Origin: a virus
IMG/VR virus record: IMGVR_UViG_3300042879_001711
Coordinates: 1 to 41,957 of that record
Length of the DNA stretch: 41,957 nt
Reading direction: 5' to 3' (one strand)
The stretch's first letter is position 1, and every line of letters begins with the position of its first letter. The position numbers and the translations under genes were made by a program. This document shows positions 31,079 to 39,363 of the stretch, piece after piece. The notes under the pieces were generated by a model. The model worked only from the letters and a program-made list of their open reading frames with translations, made no database searches and was not told the DNA's origin.

Positions 31079-33171
31079 GCACCCATCCTCCGCAGCTCGA
31101 TCTTGCGGACGGGTGCCGTCGGAATGGTGACCTTGCGGCGATGGCTTCTCGGCGTGTCCACGCCCACCGCCGTCACGCCGGCGTAGCTGGCCGCCACGGC
31201 CGCTCCCACCACGCAGTCGAGCCAGTGGTTGTCACGGCCTGGCAGCGTCCGCCACTCGTCTACGACACGGCCACGCGCCTCGGTGCGCACCGGGTACTCG
31301 GCGGCCAGGTGCTCGAGCAGCATGGCGTGGTCGCCGGCGTGAATTGTCAACGCCTGCGGGTCGGCGGCCGGCAGCTTCAGCCGCGCCGCAATCAGTGTCT
31401 TCCAGGCGTTGGTGTCGTAGAGCACGTGTCGCTGCTTTTGGATCGTCGACGTCCGCCAGTTGCTGCCGACGCGCTCGCCGCGGTCAGGCCGCTTGTCCGA
31501 CAAGGTCGAGCCGGACGCGCCGACGAACCGGCCATGGCTTGGTAGCACGCGCGGGCCGTACGTCGACCTCCTGGCGAAGTCGCGGACCACGCCCTGAGTC
31601 TGCGCCCAGTTGGCGTCGACCATGACCTGTGAGATCCGCAGAACCGCGTCGTCCGTCTCGCGTGCGAACTCGCGGTCCAAGAGCATGGCCGCCACCTCGG
31701 CCAGCGCCTGGTTGGTGGCGGCCTCAAGGCTCGACAGCTTCGTCACCGTCTGCATGGTGCGGCGGATGTCACGCAGCGTGAAATACGAGCGGTTTTGCTC
31801 CGGCCATGTGCCGTACGCCACGAGGTGCCCACGGAACTGGTGCCCCCATGCCACCACCGCCCAGTAGAGCGCCTTTTCCTGCACGTCGATGAATGCCGTC
31901 AGCGTGTCGAGCTGCCCGGGCACCACCCACCTGGCCACCTCGACGACGTTGCTCCGCACGTCCTCGCTGGTGATCGCGTTGGTCTGCGCCTCCTGACGCA
32001 GCGGCTGGTTTTGGTACTCCGACGCGAACACGTCCGGGCCGTCGTCGATGAACGCGTTGTAGGCGTGCTGGATGGCGGACTGCTCCCGCTCCGGGTCGTA
32101 GCAGCTCTCCCACGACACCTGGCAGCCGGCGTCCATCGCGTCCCGGTGGTCGCGGTAGTACGCGTCGGCCTCGGCCCACGCGCGGGCCTGGTCCCCTGGC
32201 GTGTCCTTGTCGAACGTCACCCGCAGCTCGCGGTACCGGCCGAGCCAGTCGTCCTCGTGGCGGTCCGCCCACTGCTTGACCATGGCGATCCGCTCGCCCT
32301 GCCACGCCGGGTACCTCTTCGTGTCGAGCAGCTGGTCGACCATGTCGTCGTGCTGGATGACCGTGGCGTTGACCACGCACGCGATGCTCGACCTGTGGCC
32401 GGCCAACTTCATCACCGACTTAGACAGGATCTCCAGCCGCTTGCTGCACTGCATCGGGCTGGCGGCACTCTCGCGTGTCTGCGGGTCGTCGACGATGACG
32501 AAGTCGGGACGCAGCTGCGAGCCGTCGGGGCTCTTGTGCCGCAGGCCGAGGATCGACCCGGTCAGGCCGCGAGACATGACGATCGAGCCGGACGCCACAG
32601 AGCCCGGGATGGTGGGCATGACGATCGAGTCCGCCTGCCAGCGGATATGCGTCTGCTCGCCCTGGTGCGTCTGGGAGTTGCACCGCTGCACCTTGCCCTC
32701 GAGCGCCCGGATCGCGTGACACACCTCCGGGAAGTCGTCGTGCAGTAGGTCGTTCTCGGCCAGCTCGAGCTTGACGCTGGCGATCGCCTTGGCTGCCAGT
32801 CCGCCTTCGCCGGCAAAGATCGCGCAGAACCGACGGTGCCCATACAGCGTCGCCCAGATGATCGCGTTCTCGCTGATCGTCGACTTGGCGAAGCCGCGGT
32901 AGACCGCGTTGACGAACCGGCCGCCGCCGATGATGCAACCTTGAATCCGCTCGATGACGCGTCGGTGGTCTGGGCTGAACGGAGTCAGGCCCGTCGACAT
33001 CGGGAAGTACGTGATCAAAAAACGCTCGAGGTCGAGCCGGCAGGCGGCGCGGCGCGCGGGATCGACGACGCCGGGCACCTCGCCGATGTCGCTGCCAAGA
33101 CGTGTCCGCTCGCGGGACCGCTCGATGTCCTGGCGGCGCTTGGCGTCGGTGGCTGGCGGAGTTTGTGGCAT
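31075..33171 (-). CDS. Terminase large subunit
   Basis: The 698-residue protein has an N-terminal ATPase part with a variant Walker A (VYRGFAKSTISE, residues 91-102) and Walker B (FVIVDDPQT), and a nuclease part. Probable metal ligands are the Asp of FIDVQEKALYW, the Asp of MVDANW and the Asp of DNHWLDCVVGAA. It packages DNA into the prohead and cuts concatemers. No separate small terminase is recognised. The start at 33171 is chosen for sequence character; ribosome sites for it and for the GTG at 33258 are poor. Confidence 0.9.
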   Translation of the reverse strand: MPQTPPATDAKRRQDIERSRERTRLGSDIGEVPGVVDPARRAACRLDLERFLITYFPMSTGLTPFSPDHRRVIERIQGCIIGGGRFVNAVYRGFAKSTISENAIIWATLYGHRRFCAIFAGEGGLAAKAIASVKLELAENDLLHDDFPEVCHAIRALEGKVQRCNSQTHQGEQTHIRWQADSIVMPTIPGSVASGSIVMSRGLTGSILGLRHKSPDGSQLRPDFVIVDDPQTRESAASPMQCSKRLEILSKSVMKLAGHRSSIACVVNATVIQHDDMVDQLLDTKRYPAWQGERIAMVKQWADRHEDDWLGRYRELRVTFDKDTPGDQARAWAEADAYYRDHRDAMDAGCQVSWESCYDPEREQSAIQHAYNAFIDDGPDVFASEYQNQPLRQEAQTNAITSEDVRSNVVEVARWVVPGQLDTLTAFIDVQEKALYWAVVAWGHQFRGHLVAYGTWPEQNRSYFTLRDIRRTMQTVTKLSSLEAATNQALAEVAAMLLDREFARETDDAVLRISQVMVDANWAQTQGVVRDFARRSTYGPRVLPSHGRFVGASGSTLSDKRPDRGERVGSNWRTSTIQKQRHVLYDTNAWKTLIAARLKLPAADPQALTIHAGDHAMLLEHLAAEYPVRTEARGRVVDEWRTLPGRDNHWLDCVVGAAVAASYAGVTAVGVDTPRSHRRKVTIPTAPVRKIELRRMGA

Positions 33172-33264
33172 TCGGGAGAGAGTCGACGAAAACGAGGATG
33201 TTCGCCGCTGGGTGTACCGCTGGCACAGCGGCGAAGTACCTTTTTGCTGCTGCAGCACAGTGGC

Positions 33265-33585
33265 CTAGTCAATCGTCCCTTGTATCCATGTTGTGTCGCC
33301 GTAATCTGGCGAATGACGAGCCACGGCGTGACACATTGAGACAAACTGACGCTCGTTCATGTTTGTTTTGGCTCTGTTCACCATCGGTAGCACAACCTGC
33401 AAGTTCTCAACGTCGTCTGTGCCGCCAAGGCTTCGTGGATCTTTGTGGTCAAGCGACGACAGTTTCGGAGTGATCTCGATACCAGTCAAAGCACACTTGA
33501 AACCCTGACGCTCGACGATTTGCATGAGGTCTTTGATTGTGACCTTGCCAACGTGCTTCAAACGCATTGTCTTGCAACCGCTCAT
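33265..33585 (-). CDS. HNH endonuclease
   Basis: The 106-residue protein has an HNH core at residues 31-73: CALTGIEITP, then SSLDHKDPRSLGG with Asp46-His47, NLQVV with Asn61, and NRAKTNM with Asn70 and Lys73. It lies next to TerL, where HNH nucleases assist packaging in many phages. AAAGGA precedes the ATG at 33585. It overlaps the upstream ORF by 137 bases, and the sequence before its start in that ORF reads like the usual N-terminal region of such proteins. A frameshift is suspected. The DNA is less GC-rich than the flanks. Confidence 0.85.
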   Translation of the reverse strand: MSGCKTMRLKHVGKVTIKDLMQIVERQGFKCALTGIEITPKLSSLDHKDPRSLGGTDDVENLQVVLPMVNRAKTNMNERQFVSMCHAVARHSPDYGDTTWIQGTID

Positions 33586-34060
33586 TACGAATGTCCTTTC
33601 GTTTGTTCAAGTTGGAATACACGGTTTGAGCCCACAACCTCCAAGGCTGCTCGACCCGCTTGCGCTTCTCGTAGTAGCGATATGCGTATTGAGATAGCAG
33701 AAGTCGGCACGTCGCCTCCCATTCAAGTCCGCTCTCCCTGACCACCCCGGTGAGGGCATTAGATTTACGCAGGTGACGCTTTCTGTTTCGCCTCCACCTC
33801 AACGAACGCAACCACACGGTGCACTTTTTAGACCACTTGTTTTCGCCCTTGCGCTTTACACGAGATGTGAAATTCCACGCTAATAACTGGAGTCGCTTTT
33901 GCCATTGCAAAGCCAATTCAAGCCTTTTTTCTTCGGCTTGGGGCATCGCGCAAGCTACGCCTTTATCAACCATGGCAACCGTTTGACCAGATGCGTCCAG
34001 GATCTTGACACGGTCTGCCAAATCAACAACGGTAAAGGTGACACGTTCGACCCGGATCAT
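33449..34060 (-). CDS. Basic hypothetical protein, possible N-terminal part of the HNH gene
   Basis: The 203-residue basic protein begins MIRVERVTFTVVDLADRVKIL, has a helical middle (LELALQWQKRLQLLAWNFTS) and an Arg/Lys/Trp-rich stretch (WRLWAQTVYSNLNKRKDIRN). The last 45 codons overlap the HNH gene in another frame and there look non-native. WAQTVYSNLNKR followed by the HNH core would be a normal domain order. So this may be a broken or +1-shifted first half of a longer HNH protein, or a separate nucleic-acid-binding protein. It is less GC-rich than most of the phage. Confidence 0.5.
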   Translation of the reverse strand: MIRVERVTFTVVDLADRVKILDASGQTVAMVDKGVACAMPQAEEKRLELALQWQKRLQLLAWNFTSRVKRKGENKWSKKCTVWLRSLRWRRNRKRHLRKSNALTGVVRESGLEWEATCRLLLSQYAYRYYEKRKRVEQPWRLWAQTVYSNLNKRKDIRNERLQDNAFEARWQGHNQRPHANRRASGFQVCFDWYRDHSETVVA

Positions 34061-34389
34061 CGTTGCCTTGCCACAATCGTTGCGAGTTCTGCCAATCTCA
34101 CCGTCTCGACAATCACCACGCTGTGCCTGTTGTTTGCGCGATGCCACACGATCGGCACCTTGCCATCTGGTGCGTCGGCCTTTGCCTGTTCAATGGCTTC
34201 CCACAGCGACAACCGCTCTGTGCGTTTGCACTCGACATGGATTGGCACGCCCTCGAGCACAACGTCAGGTGAGTCCGGCCCGCCTTGGTACTGCACACCA
34301 CGGCGTGCGGTCACACCGAGCAGGCTGGCCAGCTCGGCCGCACACTCGCGTTCACCTCGCTTGCCCTTCTGACGGCTCATGCGTCCCAT
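34057..34389 (-). CDS. PDDEXK-family nuclease, Holliday junction resolvase-like
   Basis: The 110-residue protein has the PDDEXK layout: GKRGERECAAEL with Glu13 or Glu15, SPDVVLEG with Asp42, VECKRTERLS with Glu53-x-Lys55, and an EAIEQAKADA helix with Gln69. Such small enzymes resolve branched DNA during replication and packaging. GGAGG lies six bases before the ATG at 34389. It overlaps the protease gene by 38 bases and the next gene by four. Position among recombination and packaging genes fits a resolvase. Confidence 0.82.
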   Translation of the reverse strand: MGRMSRQKGKRGERECAAELASLLGVTARRGVQYQGGPDSPDVVLEGVPIHVECKRTERLSLWEAIEQAKADAPDGKVPIVWHRANNRHSVVIVETVRLAELATIVARQR

Positions 34390-35134
34390 GGTTGGCCTCC
34401 ATGACGGACGTCATCCACGCTCGCACAGGGTGCAACAGCACGTGCCCGCTCTCCTCGCCGTAGCGTGATCGCAGTGGCCCACGTGGCCCGACCTGGTGCG
34501 AGTTGATGGCGGCCAGCTTGGCGTGTGACCCTGACCCGACGAACAGCGGCCCGCCACTGTCGCCCGGGCCGATCATGTACTCGAGCGGAGACGACTTGGC
34601 CCGTGCCGAGCAGGTGACGATCGGCCCGTCGATCGAGTCGATCGTCTGCGTGCCGGCTCGGAGCCGGCCGTCTGCGATCTCGTAGCCTCGCCCCATGGTG
34701 CCCGTCACGCCGTAGCCGGCGACGATGCAGGCCTCGCCGGCCGTGACCGTCTCGGCAATCTCCGGGTACCAGGGCAGGGCACAGTCCTCGGTCGTCCGCA
34801 GGATCGCCAAGTCCTCGCTGGCCATGGCCAGACGCTCCCAGCCCGGGTGAACCACGACCAGGTCGACGTCCCGCGACGTATCCGCGAACGCCAGCCGCAC
34901 GCCGTCGCAGCCGGCCACGACGTGTGCCGCCGTCAGCGCCCAGCGGCCGGCAATGACCACGGCCGTTGCCGTGTGCCGATGCCCATCGGGGCTGCGGCAG
35001 CTCACCGCCGCCGTGTACGGCCGCATCTGCCGACCCAGCTCGAGGTACCGGGCATCCGGCACGCCGTCGTCCCTGGTCCCAGCGACGGCTGGGTGCGTCA
35101 GGGTCAGCGCGAGGATCACGACCAGGGCTCGCAT
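34352..35134 (-). CDS. Secreted trypsin-like (S1) serine protease
   Basis: The 260-residue protein has a signal peptide (MRALVVILALTLTHPAVAG) and a complete S1 catalytic triad: WALTAAHVVAGC gives His71, SEDLAIL gives Asp108, and GPGDSGGPLF gives Ser193. Cys46/76 and Cys118/136/175 could form disulphides of an extracytoplasmic enzyme. The region before Ser is Pro/Glu-containing rather than Asp at the S1 pocket, so specificity is unclear. It lies among replication and packaging genes, not with tail or lysis genes, which is odd for an exported enzyme. It may alter the host surface or help lysis. Confidence 0.85.
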   Translation of the reverse strand: MRALVVILALTLTHPAVAGTRDDGVPDARYLELGRQMRPYTAAVSCRSPDGHRHTATAVVIAGRWALTAAHVVAGCDGVRLAFADTSRDVDLVVVHPGWERLAMASEDLAILRTTEDCALPWYPEIAETVTAGEACIVAGYGVTGTMGRGYEIADGRLRAGTQTIDSIDGPIVTCSARAKSSPLEYMIGPGDSGGPLFVGSGSHAKLAAINSHQVGPRGPLRSRYGEESGHVLLHPVRAWMTSVMEANHGTHEPSEGQAR

Positions 35135-35179
35135 GCCCTGACCGTAGCGGCGGCCGGCTGTCGTCGAGCGGGGCTGTGG

Positions 35180-36016
35180 TCAAGAGGCCTCCCGGCGTTT
35201 GGCGGCCAGCGCGGCCTCGGTGCGACGCACGGCGGCTGAGAACTCCGGGTCGAGCTGCCGCTTGGGCTGCTCGCCGGCCGCTCCACGCTCGGCGCGGGCG
35301 TCGTCGTACTGGCCGCCTAGCACCCGTCGCACAAATCCGCTGCCGCAGAGCTGCACGAGGGTCGGCGGGGTTTTGAAAAATCGGCACTTGGGCAGGTGGG
35401 CGATGGCCTGCACGGCCTCGTCCAGCCACCCGGGCTCCGCCAGCCGCTCCTCGAGGCCGTCAGGGGGCTGCGGGTGCTTCCACGGACGTCCAGGGCCGGC
35501 GTTCCACGCCGTCCGCAGCTGCTGCCAGGCGTCCTCGGTCTGCGCAGCCTCGCGCGGAGGAGGAGGAACTTCTTCTCTCCTCTCCTCTCCTCTGCGATGC
35601 GCGAGCGCCGGAACGTCCGATGCGCGCGCATCGGAAGGTCCGATGGGGCGTTTTCGGGCCGGATTGCGGTCCTCGTACGACCGTGCCCGGTCGGCTTGCT
35701 GGGCTCTCGACTTGGCCGCCTGGCTGAACCGGCGGTCCCATCCGGGGACAGCGACGGTAGCGGCCGTCTCGTCGATCTCCAGCCACCCGACGGCCGCCAC
35801 GGCACGCCAGAAGGCATCGTCACCGCCGCACGTCCTGACAAGGCGTGGCAGCGTCATCCGAGCCACGCCGTCGTGGCAGTGCATCGAGGCCCAGCCCCAC
35901 AGCTGCAGGAGGCGGTAGACGACGACCTCGACCGGGTGGCCGGTCTCGTCGATCAGCTCCTGCACCTCCGGCTTGGCCGGCAGGGCAAGGTCGTAGGCGA
36001 TCCATTCACCGGCCAT
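35180..36016 (-). CDS. Replication initiation / DnaD-like protein
   Basis: The 278-residue protein begins MAGEWIAYDLALPAKPEVQEL and continues VEVVVYRLLQLWGWASMHC, the start of a winged-helix domain found in phage replication initiators and helicase-loader accessory proteins. The middle is a charged, disordered linker (residues 110-160, RGEERREEVPPPPR). The last 100 residues contain an HTH-like helical piece (GWLDEAVQAIAHLPKCRFF; LVQLCGSGFVRRVLGG). AAGGAGG lies upstream of the ATG. It is the only replication gene recognisable here; no helicase or polymerase is present. Confidence 0.75.
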   Translation of the reverse strand: MAGEWIAYDLALPAKPEVQELIDETGHPVEVVVYRLLQLWGWASMHCHDGVARMTLPRLVRTCGGDDAFWRAVAAVGWLEIDETAATVAVPGWDRRFSQAAKSRAQQADRARSYEDRNPARKRPIGPSDARASDVPALAHRRGEERREEVPPPPREAAQTEDAWQQLRTAWNAGPGRPWKHPQPPDGLEERLAEPGWLDEAVQAIAHLPKCRFFKTPPTLVQLCGSGFVRRVLGGQYDDARAERGAAGEQPKRQLDPEFSAAVRRTEAALAAKRREAS

Positions 36017-36089
36017 CCATGGCCTCCTTTCTATTCCGCCCAGCCGCGTCGAAGCGGCACCGTGCCTATCACAAGGGCGGCTGCGTTGC

Positions 36090-36941
36090 TCACGCCAATT
36101 CGGGCATTTTGAAAACGGCGTCTGGGCGGCAGTACAGCTTCGTTATCGGACGACGCTCCAGAAACGCCCTAAGTGCGGTGCAGCAGCGAATAAACAGCTC
36201 TTGCCGCTCACTGTTTCCGCCAAGCGTCAGCCTGCTAGTCAGCAGAAAATCCCTCAGCTTGATCGCAGCTTGTTCGTCACGCTCAGCGCCAGTGCCGTCA
36301 GCAAGAAGTGTTTTAAAACGCAGAAGCCTTTCCCTGTCATGCTTAAACCAAGCTGTCGCCACGGCAGCGACGTTGCATGAGTGAGCCAACCCGCGTGAAT
36401 TTGTGGTCGGCATAGCAAAGTCAACCGCGCTCTTAGTGGCCAACAAAAAAGTTTCCAGTGTATTCGTGTCGGTCACTGAGCTGTCCCAGGCTGAGTCGCC
36501 AGACACCTGAATGCCATATTGCATCCACATAATGCGAACAACTGCAACGTGCTTGGTCGTCACGTTCACTCCAAGGAAGTGCAGTACGTCACGCGCACTG
36601 CGTGGCCTACCTCCGTCAATTGCGTGAACTGCTTCTCGCTGCAGTCCGTGCGTTACGAACATCCACACACCCTGACCGGCCTCGACGATTCCAGTTAGGC
36701 GAGTTTGACCATCAGCCAAATCGCCGTCCTCGTAAAACGCGATGCCTTGGTGAGTCAGGCACCATTTCCCCTGAAGAATCATCTTCGCGAAAAAATCGAC
36801 ACGACGCGGAGGAATGCTCCGGTTGTTGCGATTTCGCCTCAACCACTCCGACGCCATGTCTGGAGTCACGAATACCTTCTCAGTACGCAGGCCGTGAGCG
36901 CCGTTTGTTGACGGCGATCGTCCCACTGTTGCCATAGCCAT
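36090..36941 (-). CDS. DGQTRL-family phage protein (ParB/Srx-like)
   Basis: The 283-residue protein carries the sequence GIAFYEDGDLADGQTRLTGIV, where ADGQTRL matches the DGQHRL-type core of ParB/sulfiredoxin-like phage proteins. It is preceded by a NRNNRSIPPRRVDFFAKMI helix and followed by a long helical region ending PDAVFKMPELA. The family's biochemical role in phages is unsettled. AAGGAG lies seven bases before the ATG at 36941. The DNA is noticeably less GC-rich than the neighbours, suggesting recent acquisition. Confidence 0.72.
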   Translation of the reverse strand: MAMATVGRSPSTNGAHGLRTEKVFVTPDMASEWLRRNRNNRSIPPRRVDFFAKMILQGKWCLTHQGIAFYEDGDLADGQTRLTGIVEAGQGVWMFVTHGLQREAVHAIDGGRPRSARDVLHFLGVNVTTKHVAVVRIMWMQYGIQVSGDSAWDSSVTDTNTLETFLLATKSAVDFAMPTTNSRGLAHSCNVAAVATAWFKHDRERLLRFKTLLADGTGAERDEQAAIKLRDFLLTSRLTLGGNSERQELFIRCCTALRAFLERRPITKLYCRPDAVFKMPELA

Positions 36942-36990
36942 GCCTTGTCTCCTTGTCGTTAAATCAGCACAAAAAAACCTTCCCGGAACG

Positions 36991-37297
36991 TCACCGCGAC
37001 GCCCTTCCACTCCGATACTCACACTCCCCACCCGCCACCTCTCGCCCCGTCTTTTCGATTAGCCCGGCACGCCGCAGCTCGGGCAGCCGCTTGAGACACG
37101 GCGGCCACCGTGATGCCTGCCCGCCGTGCGATCTCGGTCTGCCCCGCAGGCCCGGCCGCCAACGCATCAAGCACCAGGCGACGGTGACCGGACACCGGCG
37201 CCCGCTGGGCGGCCTTGTGCGACGTTGGCGGATCCGTCCTCCTGGCCGCCGCGAACAGCGGCAGCACGGCCTCGGGCTCGCGGTAGTAGTCGCTCAC
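36991..37297 (-). pseudogene. Winged-helix DNA-binding protein with apparent +1 frameshift
   Basis: From a GTG at 37297 the frame reads SDYYREPEAVLPLFAAARR and QTEIARRAGITVAAVS, clearly a winged helix. In-frame it then turns to low-complexity Ala/Arg and stops at 37019. Skipping one base near 37093 restores the fold: KRLPELRRAGLIEKTGRE then VAGGECEYRSGR, with a stop at 36991, giving 101 residues. The domain, after a 'DPPTSHKAA' segment, is the MarR/phage-regulator sort. It is either a sequencing indel, a real mutation, or a +1 recoding event. The start overlaps the next gene by four bases. Confidence 0.72.
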
Positions 37298-37545
37298 GAC
37301 GTGACCTCCGCAGCCCCTCGCAGCTTGGCCGCCTGCTCGAGCAGCCGCCGCCCGATCTCCTCGATCTCGCCGGCCATAGAAGCCTCCGCGTCCACGGCAC
37401 GTGCGTGCCACTGCGGAGAGATCCGGTGCCTAGTCTCGCCGCACTCGACCCACTGACCGCACTCGGACACCCTCCCGGAGTAGGTGCTGACGAACACGCC
37501 GTCGCTGGTCACGCGATCCGCACGCCATCCCTTGTAGACCGTCAT
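37294..37545 (-). CDS. Small hypothetical protein with Cys pair
   Basis: The 83-residue protein begins MTVYKGWRADRVTSDGVFVS, has SECGQWVECGETRHR (a CxxxxxxC pair) and ends in a helix (AGEIEEIGRRLLEQAAKL). The Cys pair may bind zinc with His residues nearby. The start at 37545 overlaps the previous gene by four bases. No family is recognised. It lies among small early proteins next to the single-strand-binding protein. Confidence 0.6.
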   Translation of the reverse strand: MTVYKGWRADRVTSDGVFVSTYSGRVSECGQWVECGETRHRISPQWHARAVDAEASMAGEIEEIGRRLLEQAAKLRGAAEVTS

Positions 37546-37763
37546 GCAATGCGTGCTCCGTCCGGTAGTGCCTTGCCCATGTACTGCAGCTGCACGACGC
37601 CGTCTCGCTGCACCAGTCGGTAGTGGTGCAGCTGCCCGCTCCACGGCATGTCCAGCCTGGCCGGGTACTGCTCGCCACGCCTCGGCGTGTACGGCATCCC
37701 GTCCCACGGGCCGCCGTAAAACTGGATGGTGCGGTCGTCGTCAAAAGGGGATGTCGTCGGCAT
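37542..37763 (-). CDS. Small hypothetical protein (YGGPWDGM motif)
   Basis: The 73-residue protein includes TIQFYGGPWDGMPYTPRRGE and ends YRLVQRDGVVQLQYMGKALP. The 'FxGGPxDGxx' start and the terminal YxL-x-YxG strand are typical of a small, widespread phage protein of unknown role. It overlaps the SSB-like gene by 23 bases. Most likely a single beta domain. Confidence 0.65.
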   Translation of the reverse strand: MPTTSPFDDDRTIQFYGGPWDGMPYTPRRGEQYPARLDMPWSGQLHHYRLVQRDGVVQLQYMGKALPDGARIA

Positions 37764-38256
37764 CGCTCCGCTCCTGGAACTCCGCATGCGTCTTGGCGGC
37801 CGGCGTGCGGGCCGGCGCCCGCTTCGGCTTTGCCTCGGCCGGCAGCGGCCTCTGTGGCGACGCATGCCACCTGGTGATGCGCTGGTACTCGGTGCCCGTG
37901 GCCTGCGCCACCTTGTTCTCGATGTCGACGGTCGCCACGCGCCCGACCAGCGACTGCTCGTCCCAGTCCTCGCCACGCTTCGGTGGCGACACGCCAGCCG
38001 ACCGGCACACCGCCTCGAGCAGGCCACGCCACCGCAGGTTCACAATCGCCTCGACCGGGTAGTACCCGGCCTTGCTCCACGTGACGACGAGCGACGTACC
38101 CGTCGGGTTGTCGTCCGCGATCTTGAACTTGAGGTCCTTGATCTCGGCCTTGACGATGTCGCCGGTGTGCCGACCCGTCGGCACCTTCTGCGTGTGCCCG
38201 TGATCGACGGCGGCTCGTGGCTCCTCGTCCCAGTTCCACCACTGATCGAAATTCAT
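37741..38256 (-). CDS. Single-stranded DNA-binding-like protein
   Basis: The 171-residue protein has an OB-fold-like region (TGDIVKAEIKDLKFKIADDN, then SLVVTWSKAGYYPVEAIVN) and a Pro/Ala/Lys-rich linker, and ends EERSDADDIPF-style with DADDIPF. An acidic tail ending in IPF is the hallmark of SSB C-termini, used to recruit partner proteins. It lies next to the RecA-like ATPase, as in phage single-strand annealing systems. It could be a DUF669-like protein instead. Confidence 0.78.
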   Translation of the reverse strand: MNFDQWWNWDEEPRAAVDHGHTQKVPTGRHTGDIVKAEIKDLKFKIADDNPTGTSLVVTWSKAGYYPVEAIVNLRWRGLLEAVCRSAGVSPPKRGEDWDEQSLVGRVATVDIENKVAQATGTEYQRITRWHASPQRPLPAEAKPKRAPARTPAAKTHAEFQERSDADDIPF

Positions 38257-38450
38257 GACTTCACCTCAGGCTCGTGTGCCTTACCGACCCTCACGCGGAG
38301 CGGCTCCAGCAGCTCCCGCACATGCTCGACAGCCTTCGTGCCCGAGATGCGGCGGACGTGCCACCGCCGCACCACCTCGGCCACCTGCTGCATCAGCTCC
38401 TCCGACTCCGCACGCTTGGCCGTCCACGGCGGCACGTCATGCCACGCCAT
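38253..38450 (-). CDS. Small helical protein between Sak4-like and SSB-like genes
   Basis: The 65-residue protein (MAWHDVPPWTAKRAESEELM; EVVRRWHVRRISGTKAVEHV) is helical and highly charged, overlapping both the ATPase gene (14 bases) and the SSB-like gene (four bases). No family is recognised. Its place between two recombination genes suggests a partner role, which is inference. Confidence 0.58.
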   Translation of the reverse strand: MAWHDVPPWTAKRAESEELMQQVAEVVRRWHVRRISGTKAVEHVRELLEPLRVRVGKAHEPEVKS

Positions 38451-39363
38451 CGATCACCTCCTGCGGCTCGATCGCGTCGTGCCGCTCCTTGACCAGTACT
38501 GTCAACGCCTCGCCCTGCTCGGCCGTCAGCTGGCCGTCGGACAGCAGCGCGTCGATGCGGTCGCCGATCTTGCCGAGCGTCCGCACGCTCTTGGCCTCGG
38601 CGATGTACTTGACGACCTGGTCGTACAGCTCGGTGTCGATCGGCTTGGCCCCGGTGCCTGTGAACAGCGGGGCGAGCGCGTCGATCGTCATTGGCAGCTC
38701 TTCGCCCAGCCCGTACCGGTTCTTCGCGTCGTAGGCCGCAGCACGCTCGGCGTAGACGACGCGGTCCTTGCCGCCGATCGCCTTGCGCTTGCCGTCCGAG
38801 CCCTCGATGAGCCGCATGCGGTAGTTGGCGAAGAGCAATGCGTCCGCCCATTCCTTGACGATCGGGCTGACCTGCTTCGACAGCCGCAGCTCGTACCGGT
38901 CGTAGCCGTCCGTCTGGTCCGGCGGGCTCGTCCGCTGCACCTTGGCGTGGGCCACGAGCAGCACGTGCAGACCGGCACGGTGCAGGTTGTCGAGGCCCTC
39001 GACGAACCGCCCCATATGCTCGGCCACCACCGTGTAGCCCTTGCCGAAGCCGTAGTCCTCGATCGACTTCTTGCCGTCCTGCTTGCAGACGAACTCGACG
39101 AGCGCCCGCTCCGCCCAGTCGATCGAGTCGATGACGATCGTCTGGTAGCCGTGCTTCTCGACCGCCAGCTCGGCGACCGCGCCACGCAGGCTCGGCCAGT
39201 CCGGGCACGCGACCCGGTCGACCTCGAGCTGCTTCGTCCCGTCCTCGGTGTCGAGAAACAGCGGCGTTGGAAACTGCGCCGCCAGCGTCGTCTTGCCGAT
39301 GCCCTCGACGCCGTAGAGCACGCACCGCACCGGTGCAGCCTGCTTGCCTTTCACGATCTTCAC
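38437..39363 (-). CDS. Sak4-like RecA-fold ATPase (single-strand annealing/recombination)
   Basis: The 308-residue protein has Walker A YGVEGIGKTTLA (17-28), a TEDGTKQLEVDRV element, Walker B-type YQTIVIDSIDWA and a HVLLVAHAKV strand. This is the pattern of phage Sak4-like AAA/RecA-fold ATPases (PF13479), which work with SSB proteins in recombination. The start is GTG at 39363, overlapping the CsrA-like stop as GTGA with AGGAGG upstream. A frame extension to 39402 is the CsrA shadow. The SSB-like and resolvase-like genes nearby complete a recombination set. Confidence 0.88.
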   Translation of the reverse strand: MKIVKGKQAAPVRCVLYGVEGIGKTTLAAQFPTPLFLDTEDGTKQLEVDRVACPDWPSLRGAVAELAVEKHGYQTIVIDSIDWAERALVEFVCKQDGKKSIEDYGFGKGYTVVAEHMGRFVEGLDNLHRAGLHVLLVAHAKVQRTSPPDQTDGYDRYELRLSKQVSPIVKEWADALLFANYRMRLIEGSDGKRKAIGGKDRVVYAERAAAYDAKNRYGLGEELPMTIDALAPLFTGTGAKPIDTELYDQVVKYIAEAKSVRTLGKIGDRIDALLSDGQLTAEQGEALTVLVKERHDAIEPQEVIDGVA

